Shown here: piece after piece, positions 35,683-45,692 of the stretch
Position numbering within the stretch: position 1 is the first letter of the stretch
How the letters are laid out: the number at the start of each line of letters is the position of its first letter
Assembly: GCA_002221725.1 (NCBI GenBank)
Contig: NJFT01000275.1
Coordinates: forward strand, 1-49,349
DNA from: Scedosporium boydii
Lineage: Eukaryota > Ascomycota > Sordariomycetes > Microascales > Microascaceae
Direction: 5' to 3'
DNA length: 49,349 nt
The notes under the pieces: model-generated
Databases searched by the model: none
The model's input: only the letters and a program-made list of their open reading frames with translations
What the model was told of the DNA's origin: nothing
Program-made: the position numbers and the translations under genes

Positions 35683-36624
35683 TCAAGACTCAGAAGAGTT
35701 TCCGGCTGGAGATTGTTTGACTCTTCTCCGAATGCGAATCGGTTTACGGACCACCTTTGGAGATGAGCCTTCTGTGGGCGCCTTGTTCATATTCCCCGGT
35801 CTGAGCATCCGTCTCCTAGACATGCCGACTCCCGCGGACAACAATAATTGAAATTGAGCGCTGTTGGGGTCTTCGGCAAATCCTTCGTCGTTGTCGACCT
35901 CCGCAACCAAGATCTCCTCCTCACTATCGGGTTCGAGGGGCGGCACCGTATCGGGAAGCGACCTCATCACGGAATCGATTTCCCGCTGCTTTGCTAATGA
36001 TGGTGAGGGTGAGTTGTCAGCCGGAGGCGGCTCTTGTGTCGCCGCGTCGTCGAAGAGGGCCTCATCATCGCTATGAGGATCATGAGAAGGAGCTCTCGAA
36101 GACGACCTTGATGAGGATTTTGCGACCGGACTGCTCGTATCGTTCCGCTCCGACATGCTCTGGGAAGAGTCCTTCCCACTTTTGGTTTCCTCCGGAGATT
36201 TCGTGGGATGCTGCGTGTCTCTATGAATGCGTTGCCGTTTTCTTGGTGGGCTGCGCGGTGATGGCGGTTCCGATATTGAGTTCGCCGGTGGCTGCATCGG
36301 GGCGTCGTTACTGGGCCTTGGTGTATTTGAGGTATGCGGCTTGGTGCTAGTCTTGACCGGCGACTTCCCCTTGGATTGCGACGCATCTGAATTTACTTTC
36401 GATTTCGAAGATGTTGTGGTAGCTGTCTTTGGTGTCCGAGAAATATCTTTTTGCTGTTGTGCGTGGGCATCGTCGCGGGTCGTCTTTGTCCCGGCGTCAT
36501 GTGTCCTGCGTCTGCTCGGCGAGGGAGTTGCTCCGCGAACTAACGATTCGGGGCGCTGCTGAACATTGTCGGTCTGGGTCGAGCATGTCTCCCTCCTCGC
36601 TTTCTCTTGCGGCCGATCCACCAT
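35683..36624 (-). CDS. Unrecognised basic, disordered, probably nuclear protein
   Basis: Single exon of 313 aa. I do not recognise the family. The N-terminal two thirds are low-complexity Ser/Thr/Pro/Lys sequence with several basic clusters, including PPRKRQRIHR (about residue 126), which resembles a nuclear localisation signal. An acidic, potentially folded stretch follows (about 213-255: REIDSVMRSLPDTVPPLEPD, then an EEEILVAEVD-type acidic segment). Then comes a short block likely to be the conserved core, SAQFQLLLSAGVGMSRRRML. The C-terminus has a second basic cluster, RKPIRIRRRVKQ. The long single open frame, biased composition and two basic signals support a real gene. It lies upstream of wetA on the same strand, 3.2 kb away. 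Its function is unknown. Confidence 0.7.
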   Translation of the reverse strand: MVDRPQEKARRETCSTQTDNVQQRPESLVRGATPSPSRRRTHDAGTKTTRDDAHAQQQKDISRTPKTATTTSSKSKVNSDASQSKGKSPVKTSTKPHTSNTPRPSNDAPMQPPANSISEPPSPRSPPRKRQRIHRDTQHPTKSPEETKSGKDSSQSMSERNDTSSPVAKSSSRSSSRAPSHDPHSDDEALFDDAATQEPPPADNSPSPSLAKQREIDSVMRSLPDTVPPLEPDSEEEILVAEVDNDEGFAEDPNSAQFQLLLSAGVGMSRRRMLRPGNMNKAPTEGSSPKVVRKPIRIRRRVKQSPAGNSSES

Positions 36625-37699
36625 TTGAGGCGAGGATACGATGAATTAAAAAAAGATGCTCCAATCCGTCCTTGTAGTTGGAGGAAGGAGTGAAGCCCTA
36701 AAAAAAGAAGAAGGGGGGAAAAATCCCTTTCCGTCCTGCGCAAGTGCAGCAGATTTCGCAATCCTGTGCGAGGTTTGAGGCTGGAAAGGAAAAGCCCCCA
36801 ACTACTACGAGAGGAGTCCAAGCAAGGGAGACGAGCACCTTAAGAAGAAGGGGGGGTGGACGTGCTGGTGCTGGCTGAGGGTTCAGAGATCATCCCCCTG
36901 TACGGAGTAGCGTAGTGTGTTCATGCGCTAATGCGCGGCGTTCGATGGTGAGGAGCGCAGTGGCTGGCCTATTTCTCCTAGCAAGACGGTTCATCCGGCT
37001 TTGGCGGAGAGCGCTGAAATCCAGTCGGACAGATCAATTTGACCGGTAAGTGTCTCTTTGGGAGGGCAAAGGAAAGGAAGGAATGAAGATTTGATCGTTG
37101 AGCTGCAAGAGGTTGACTCTCGAGCTAGAAACTCGCTAGCCAGTCGTCCCAGGGTTGATCGGGAGCGACGCGAGGACGAGAAAGTGATTTCGAAGCGAAG
37201 TTCAAATGGCGGGAAGGGGGGACTCTATAATACCACGTCGAGACTCAAGGAATGCCTGGCTCCGAGGAAGTAGTAATAGCGAGTACTTCGTAGTAATTAC
37301 TACCTGGTCGGTCGCTGGTCATTCAATGCTGGAATCGAATTACGGAACCAGTGATCCTGACCTCCGGGATTCCTGCGAATCGCTGAGATTGTGAAACTTG
37401 GCCGGGGGTGGGAAGCAGGGTCTCGCTGTGGATAACAATCCGTCGTGGTGCGGGCGGCTTGACTCTTAATATTCTTGCACATGCTCAACACTGTTTACGA
37501 CATACGACGCCAGTGCTTGTAAAACTTGGGGCAAGCCCACGACAAAGTGCTCAAAGAGGACGGAGTTGATGGAGAACCAGGCGCTGGGTGCCGGGGTCAG
37601 GCAGTCTAGCGCATGCCCAGGATGACGACTAGTAAGAATTAGATCAAGATCAATCGATTGATGACAGCACCAAACCAGGTCCAGTGATTCTTCGTCCAA

Positions 37700-37717
37700 G
37701 TACGAAGTAGTTCGTAC
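37700..37717. repeat. Perfect dyad GTACGAA-GTAG-TTCGTAC
   Basis: Seven-base inverted arms around a four-base spacer. The left arm and spacer contain one TACGAAGTA copy. Confidence 0.8.
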
Positions 37718-39173
37718 ATGACCTGGTTGAGCTCAGGGTCGCGCTAGGAGTGGAAAAGGTGCAAAATGTGCCTCTCTTTGAAGTACAGTACACTCCCTTC
37801 GTGCAAGTATGAGTTGATTGATGGGTGGACACCACCAGGGTATGTACACATCCACATCCACGGATAATGTCTAACCAACAAAGGCTCAAGGGCTCTTGCG
37901 CGTGCTATTTCGATACTGGCCTAGCGCGGATTTAAGACCAATTAACTTGCAGGCCAGTACCTCAGTACGAAGTACAGAAGAGGACGAACCTGTACGGAGG
38001 AGAAAATCTGTGCGAAGTACGAAGGTGGGAGTGAGAAACTCAGAGGGGTGCTCCTTTACGAAGTCTCAGGTAGGACAGTTGAAGGCCTTATCCAACCCGC
38101 CGGAGCCTTAGCCGCACGCCCAGGGCCAGGCTGCCGGACACTGGAGCCGCTCCAGAGCTTCACACTCCACGCACGTTGGCGTTTGGGCGAGAAAATTTTA
38201 TATGCGATGGATCAATCTGCATCCATGACTCCAGATTTGAGGCGTTGAGGCTTCTTCAAGGCGCATTTCTGGTGTTCCGTGACGCGTGCCCAGGGCTAGG
38301 TTACAAGTGCAGGGCCCTCAGACGTATTGATTACTTCGTACACTACTTCTTACTACAGGGGAGGCATAGAGCAGAACCCTGACTGTCAACTAAGACCAGA
38401 AGAGTAGAGCTTGCGCCAGGCTGGAGACCAGGTCGTACATCCCTGAAAAGACAGTCGTGTTCGTATGCTCATACTCCGTACTTGGAGTTGTAAACTATTC
38501 TTTTGAAGTAATTAGTCTTAATTACTTACTTCTTCTTCGTCGAGTCGGCACTTCAAAGCTAATGTTTGTACAAAGTCCCTTCTCGGCCAAAGCCCGATTC
38601 TGCCATCATACAAACCATCGATCACACAAAGTACATAATTGACGTCGCATTGATGCAGCGAAACCACACAGGTCTGTCCATCCATGCAGCCAGCTAGCAA
38701 ACTGCATGTCCTCTTCTGGCAACAAAAATGCTCGAGTCCAGACATCGGGCTTGACGGAGGCCCGCCATTCGCTGGATAAAAGGGGCCGCATGAAAAAGAA
38801 AGAAACAATTCGCGTTACCTTCTGGCTGGGACAATCATGCTGTGCTGCTACCCACTTTTTGCCCCAATTATATTAAAGCCCAGTGTCCGAAATATTGGGA
38901 TTTTGCAACTGTGATCGTTCCGACGGTGTGGTTCGCTTAGAAACTTAACAGTCTGACGGCTCCTGTTTGGCGTCGAGCTGTCAGCGACGGTCGGTCACAC
39001 TAGAGTTCTCTCCTTCGCACTTCGTCGTCATTGCCCGTTCGACGTTGATCGGTCAATTAATACTTGCGAGTGTAAGAAGATTGTATGAAGTACGAAGCAA
39101 TAGTGTCTGGGCGAGCCGTACAGTTTTCAAGTTTTGCATCATTTCTTCCACTTCAAATCTAGAAAATACGTAC

Positions 39174-39191
39174 GAAGTACTGAGGTACTTC
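39174..39191. repeat. Perfect dyad GAAGTAC-TGAG-GTACTTC
   Basis: Seven-base inverted arms around TGAG. The left arm is the 3' part of a TACGAAGTAC copy. The arm order is opposite to that of the dyad at 37700. Confidence 0.8.
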
Positions 39192-39443
39192 TTTCGTCAT
39201 GAGCACAGACCCCTTTTTTTCCGTCCTCGGATATCGGCACCGCCTCTTCTGAGGCGAAGTCGTTCAAGTTACTTCGTAAACACTACGTCTTGCAAGGAAG
39301 GCAGAGGAGGTTCTTGACGTGCGACCTGAATACTTCGTACTTTAGACTCCTTCGCACGAAGTAAGCGAACCTTAGTCCTACAGATTCTTACAAGTCAGTT
39401 CCCTCCTACCTGGAATCCCACAAGTGTATCTACATAGGCCTCG

Positions 39444-39462
39444 GTTCGTACGAAGTACGAAC
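39444..39462. repeat. Perfect dyad GTTCGTAC-GAA-GTACGAAC
   Basis: Eight-base inverted arms around GAA, the longest perfect symmetry in the family. It contains one TACGAAGTA copy. Confidence 0.85.
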
Positions 39463-40005
39463 AAATGAATAGATTAGATGACCAAATGACTCCAACGAAG
39501 CATTTTCTCAGGCAAGGTTGGCACGAACCTCACCGCCTCGCCTCACCTCGCCTCGCCAGCTGCGAAGGAAAGCGGAAGGGAACATAATACAGATTAATAC
39601 CTTCTGAACATTTTATTGGCCCCTGTTTGTTATCTCCGACTTTACTTGACCTTCATGCAAACAAGTACACTACTAGTAGCAGGAGCTCGCAATGTGGAGA
39701 AGGCCTCACTAACATGGGAGCTCTGCGTTCTAAACTAGTTTAATCAAACCAAGATGGCTTATGGAGGGATAGCCTCAATCAACCCTTGATGCCCTTTTCA
39801 CGCCACACGGGCAGCGTGAAGAAAATCTGGACAGACGCTCATGTTCTGTAGCACATCCACCCCGAAGCGGGTCTTCGTCATGTATGCATTCACCCCAGGG
39901 CAGGCATACATCGCAGAGCTAGGCTAGGTGCCAGAGTCATGAACGGCTTAGTTTACCTTTGTACAACCGGTCTGTCTTTTCGGATATAAACTCCAATAGA
40001 CTCTT

Positions 40006-40029
40006 ACTTCGTACGTGACTTCATACGTG
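40006..40029. repeat. Tandem 12-mer, ACTTCGTACGTG then ACTTCATACGTG
   Basis: Two adjacent 12-mers differ at one base. The first contains most of a TACTTCGTA copy. Confidence 0.75.
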
Positions 40030-42506
40030 ATGTATATCGTTGGGAAGGCCCACTCGCCCACCACGAAATTTAGTACGCTATCCCCAAGCCTTCGAACCGT
40101 ATTTTGTGGGTATGGGATGCGGGAAGATGATGTAACCTTGCCAAGAACTGTTTCCCGTTGAGAGAAGGCAACGCAACGATTACGTGTAGCCATACCGAGG
40201 TAGATGTTTTCAAGAGGAACAGTTCTTTTTGATTTCAAAGTCATCTCCAGTCAGAAAGGTAGGCTTGTGGTGGTAGCGAAGGTCGACATTTTGAGCTTCA
40301 TCCATGGACTTCATACTTCAACACACTCCCACTGAAATGAGAATCGACTTCAGTACGCATACAAAGGTACTTCGTACTTCATACAATTGATCCAGGGATC
40401 TGGGTGGTCAGGGGCCAAACGGGAAAAGACCCGAATTAGGGTTGCGTCACGAACCATTGAAGATGGACGTGGTGGACCCCTTCCCAGGGTTCGACAGGGA
40501 TTCGCCCCTTAAAAAGATTGAACGACTCCGCTCCAGGTGCCCGAAGTATTTTTACACTCCTCCCTGGTCCGTAGTGGGAGATGGAGAAAAGAATTGGGGG
40601 TAATATTACCTTCTTCCCTTTGGAGCTATCGATTGTGATGGCTCTTCGAGTCCAATCGTGATGATTTTCTTTCGTAATTAGGTCAACTTGGTGACAGAAG
40701 TCGGGGTTCTTTGGAAGCGACTACAGATCCCTGGCAAGACTGGCCTGGCCACCTACCATTGGGCGTCACTCTCATGAAGTAAAATTATCGTCGGAATTCA
40801 ACACTACCAAGCTGGCGAAATCCAACCAAATCTACCAGGATATAAACGACCCATTTCCCACGAAGCATGCCATCAGGAACGGACTTCTGGCATGTCAATG
40901 TCGCCTCCAGTATGTGCGCTCCCAAGGTTTGTGGGGACTCTGCTTATTTCTAGGCACCACTCCGTACGGGCTGTCTGGGCAGAGTAAGGAGGAATGACCC
41001 CATCGCTCGAGGCTAGTGGGTGACGACAATGTACGAAGTAAACCATTGGAAGAGAAGGTTTAAAATCGAATGGGACCTTTTGCCTATGAGCTGGTGGCTC
41101 CAGCATTTCTTCATCGTCAAGTCTTGTCCTTTACAAGTCTTCCCATCCACCTACTTTGTCCTTTGTCCTCCGTCGGCATTACCATGTACGAAGTAATATT
41201 CCTACCATCCGTTGGGGGTTACCTTGGGTTTGGTTTTCCCAACTTCTTGGGACCGGTTCGACGAGCCGTGCCCGATGCCTCAATAGTCAAGACTAGTAGT
41301 GTACTTACCTTAGTATTTCGTGTAATAGTAACCAGAGTTAGGAATTTCATCCAGGTTCACTTTACTGGGACAGGTCCTCCGAGATCCCCCTCATACCTGT
41401 GTAGCACCTTTCCTTCTGCACGATGACGTGTATCTCTGCGCTCGCATTAACAGGTCAATAGTCGACAGCCGACATCGTCTCAGGTATGCACGCATAACTC
41501 GTTTGCATTGGGCTGTGGTCTCCGGCACTCTGGTCTCTGGTTAATCTTGTGGATCTGGATTTGACGCGCCCTCCGCCCCGCTCCGCCTGTCCGCGCCCAC
41601 GGATTCGGCAAGTTAATCTTGAAACCCTTCGTCTGTCCGAAAAGCAAATGGGAGATTACTTCGTCCTTCACCGACTTGGCCCCCGCTCCCCGCTCCCCGC
41701 TCCTCGATCTCCTGTTCATGCGGAATGCGGAATTAGCTGAACTTCACTAAAGTTTTTAGCACCAGATCTAGCGGAGTTCGGTTGGGGTTTGGGGGGATTA
41801 ACCTTATTGATCAATCTAATGAAAGGAAAATGCCGTGGGCTATCGGCTAGCGCACCGAACACAACCAAAAGGCAAAAGGAAATCACTGGGGCGGTTCGAT
41901 CGGATCTCGCTCTACGCTATCAATATTGACGATCACTGGGGCCGCTATCGACCCCTAGATCGAAGACTGTTGCCAGCCAGCACTGAGTCGATCTGATCAA
42001 GAACTCACCCAACCTAGTTGTCGCGTTCACGTACCTCGGTACTCCTGTATCTAACTCATCACGACCATGACTGAGTTTCAGGACCATGATATCGAGCGGG
42101 ATTTGATCGGTATTGGACAATCAGTACTGGCCCGCTGTGGCTTGCGCAATCGGTCCGTCATCCATCTGTGTGGGCGAAGGAGCGCCAGGCTTTCCAGACC
42201 AGTCTCAACTCATAGGAACAGGATTCAATACTCTGTACCTTCATACTTCAACTTCATCCAAGTAAATTTTTGATAATATTTGGGGGACCGAGTTCCACCA
42301 CTCACGATAAAGTTCAAGTCATTCCAATCAGCTGGGAAAATGGAGACTGCGGAATTATTACTAGGTGTCTGTTGGTGCTGGCGATAATCTCCAAGTGAAA
42401 TCTCGAGCTTGTTGTACGCTCGGTGTTTGCCGAAGCTGAAACGGAGGAGTCGGAGAAGCGATTCTAGTTTGCTTCGCCTTTCCATGGCTCTAGTGTCTAC
42501 TCGTAT

Positions 42507-42516
42507 TTCGTACGAA
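42507..42516. repeat. Perfect palindrome TTCGTACGAA
   Basis: A ten-base palindrome overlaps the TACGAAGTA copy at 42511. The same palindrome is also part of the dyad at 39444. Confidence 0.8.
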
Positions 42517-45506
42517 GTAGATACTTCATGCATCGGGATCCTCTTAGCCAAACAGGTCGGCGTGATTATTGATTGATTGACTCTATAGCATTTGATACCT
42601 TCCGACGTTGAGGGGGGAAAGTCAACAGCAGCCAAGCCAGCGTCGAGGCTGTCCACCACTTCATGAAAGAACGGTCAATGTGCATATGGCAAAAAGTAAC
42701 GACTGGCCGAATCTTTGGCACAATCGTCACATATCAGTTTTTTTTTTTTTCCCCTTTTTATTCTCCTCTTGACAGAAGCCGCTGCTGCATGATGATATTT
42801 GTGTCACACAGCTATGGCGTTTCGAACCTTCTCTGAGAGCTTCCTTTCTTCAGCGGCTTCTCCCGCTCCAGCCCCCGGACAGGATGAGAAATGAAAAAAT
42901 TCAGAGATTGATGGATCAATGGATCCTGTTCCCCTTTTACCGGCGACTGACGCCTCGACTCTGTAATCCGAAAAACTGGATGGTGGGTGTCATCCATAAA
43001 AGTCCATTCAAGCTTGGGGCAGGAGTTCTTGCATGGACTTATGAAACAGCCTGGTGCACCATTGCTTAGCAGAAGGATCGTCCTGAAATTGATCATTGAT
43101 CCTTATTCCCAAGCCATCGGGCGTCGTTCCCAACCTGCGGACCGGAATTCCAGCGACCTTCCATTTTCCTCCTACTACAAGCCTCTGCATGCGAACCTCT
43201 CTGACCTCTAAATAATAACACAATACTCTACACAGGTAGAGGAAGGATGAGCATTAAAAAAATTAATACCACTTCTCTTCCATTTTTTTTTTACAGATCC
43301 TTTTTTCTCCCTTCCTTGTTACTTCTGTCCTCTCCTTGAGACGGATCTGAGATTGTTGTCCAGACTCCATCTCGCAGCAGCCTGGCGCGTCAACCCCCCA
43401 GACTGGGCGCCAGGAGACCCTTGCTTTCAACGGGCGCCTTCTCGGTCCGTGAGGAAATCCTGCCTACTGAGTTGAGAAGAGTGAGAGAACGAAGAGACAT
43501 TTGCAACTCATAATACTCACCCCTCCCCGGAAGGATATCCATACAAGTACCTTCCAAACTCGGTCGACAGAGAAGAGATCACACCTCCGTTCCGATGCAG
43601 AACCATGATGGACAGCCTCCCAAACTTGCAGAAGATCATGAACTAGTTTAATGAGCAAGCATCCATCTCCGACAACTCGCATAACCACTAGCATCCACAG
43701 CGGCATAGCCCTGATTCTTGACCGAGGTGGAAAAAGAAGCCAGAGAACTCGTACTTTCTCTCTCCATGTGATGCGATCTAAACCTTTTTTCTGCCACGGT
43801 GAGCTGAGCGGTGGGAGATAGTAGTCTGAGGTCTGTGAGACTACAGCTACATCAATCTCTGACACGCTAGCAAGGACATAGACACGATACCTTTTGTTAG
43901 CCTTCGTTGTTCCAAGCGGTCCTAAGTCCGAGTCCGGGTCTAAGTTGGTTTCCTTGCATCTTTGTCAGCACAACCCCTTCATTGTTTTTGTTCACCAGGA
44001 TTTGATAGCTTCACCTGTTTGCTGAGACTCGGGATGTTTTGGGGGGAGAATTCTTCCTTGAGCCCTGCAACGCAAGGGTCTGGTTTTTCTTGCCGCCCGA
44101 GCCTTGTCGCGTCCATCTCGGTTTCCGGATTATCGAGATCGAGCACGGGATACCCGACAGATTGTTGGTGCTGAACGATCCTTGAAGCAGTCGAACCCGG
44201 TCTCTGTGTTTCGGTTACTCATACGAAGTAGACTCTTGAGCAGACTAGGCTTGGTCACGCTACTGCAAGGAGCTCATTGTGGGAGTTCACGGAGACCCCA
44301 AGAAGGCAACTAAACCTGGGCCGGCAAAATTCGCGAAAATAGCTTCCTGGGGAAGATCCACATTCTTCCTTGTGGTACTCCGGCTCACAGACTCAAAAGG
44401 AACGCCGCCATTACTCCCAAGGCCGCAGAGCAGAGTCAGCGGTCGATGGTATCCCTGCCCTTGTGGATAAAACTTTGAGGGGCGGGACTTACAGCTCCTC
44501 GAGCCTTCCGATCGTACTTTAAGCCGGCCCTTCTTATATGATGATTTTGTAGCTTTGCCCCGTGGTAAAGAATTCTCCGGCTCGCTACAGCTCCGTCCCA
44601 GGATGTCTTAATCTTGGTTGCGGGACATTTATTTACGAGTGGCGGGAAACAGCTTCACCGCTGCCTCAAAACGCCGGCCTGAGCCATAATTTGAGCAGGA
44701 CGCCCGTCAGTCTCGGTAACAGTTCTATCCGCGCGGGTTCCCAGCTGATGGGAGGTTTGTGTCTATAGGATTAGGGTTCTGGACGAGGCGACTTTCAAAC
44801 TTACCTTCTGTGAATTACCGCCGACACTTTCCACGTTCCACTTTCCACTTTCCATCGAGCTCACGGAGTAAGCGTTCTCCTGCTCTTTGATGTTGGTGAT
44901 CTTCTACTTGACAGCGTATGTTGCTTTCCCCGACGTCTTGTTGTACTAGGCGAGCCTCTAAACCCTACGAATTACTCTGAGGGAATCGGACACTGATGCT
45001 AAGTTTCCACCTGCTCCGACAATAGATCTCCCTAACGAGACAATGCTCGCCCGATATCCAGTTCCCTGAGAGACTTGAGTCGGAACGGGAGATGACACTA
45101 GGACGCATATTTCGTTTCAGGGCTAGTAGAACCACGAGGGGACTTGACCGCATGAAAATCTTAACGTCTGCGTCCTCCCATTGACAAGCACACGGAGATC
45201 CATTCCATCGTCCCCTGAAATACCCACGTTCTATCTCTGAGACAAGAATAGTTGCCCCCAATGGAAGTATTCGAATATCAAGAGGACATTCTTTATATGC
45301 TAGAGAGGCATGAGCTTGATCTGAGTTGCTCAGTGAAGTAGAGACGCAGTGTATGTAATATCATTGATGCTCATACCGACCTCCCTCTGCCCTCTCTCCT
45401 TTCCCCTTTCACTCAACCATTATCTCTCTCTCTCTCTCCCTCCCCCTATCTCTCCCCGGATAGTGGCCGCGATGAACAACATGCGAGCCTGACTAATATC
45501 TGAGGC

Positions 45507-45692
45507 TTAGGTGTTCAGGCCCCTAGTCGCTTCATGGTTCCGAACCATCTCTACGAGGTCGTTAATGCTCCTCAATAGAGTACACAAGAAAACGTGCAAT
45601 GCCGTCAATCCGGATCCAAAGACTTCCGCGTTGATTTCGCAAGAACCGATGATCGGATGGCTAAACTCGAGCAAGCGGGCGAGGATTTTCAC
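45507..45692 (-). pseudogene. Possible ankyrin-repeat relic
   Basis: A 61-codon open stretch has no ATG start and has a stop immediately upstream. It reads INAEVFGSGLTALHVFL followed by SINDLVEMV, which fits the ankyrin pattern of xNAxxxxGxTALHxA then an LVxxLL helix. No neighbouring repeat continues it in the same frame. It may be the last trace of an ankyrin gene or a chance match. Confidence 0.22.

Larger units (their letters stand above)
37284..44230. repeat. Dispersed 9-mer family TACGAAGTA/TACTTCGTA, dense cluster
   Basis: Exact copies start at 37284, 37701, 37966, 38332, 39171, 39270, 39331, 39449, 40005, 40368, 41032, 41187, 42511 and 44222. Five more lie at 4114, 4847, 6822, 7084 and 20592. 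A random 49 kb sequence would have about 0.4 on both strands together. None falls in a called exon. Variants such as TACTTCATAC are interspersed. The role is unknown. Confidence 0.85.

Noticed and set aside
42225..42659. 144-codon minus-strand ORF
   Set aside because: No family resemblance. It contains a TACGAAGTA word, which otherwise avoids coding DNA, and there are no supporting splice or start signals.
43464..43865. 133-codon minus-strand ORF
   Set aside because: No recognisable domain or repeated motif, and no continuation by splicing.
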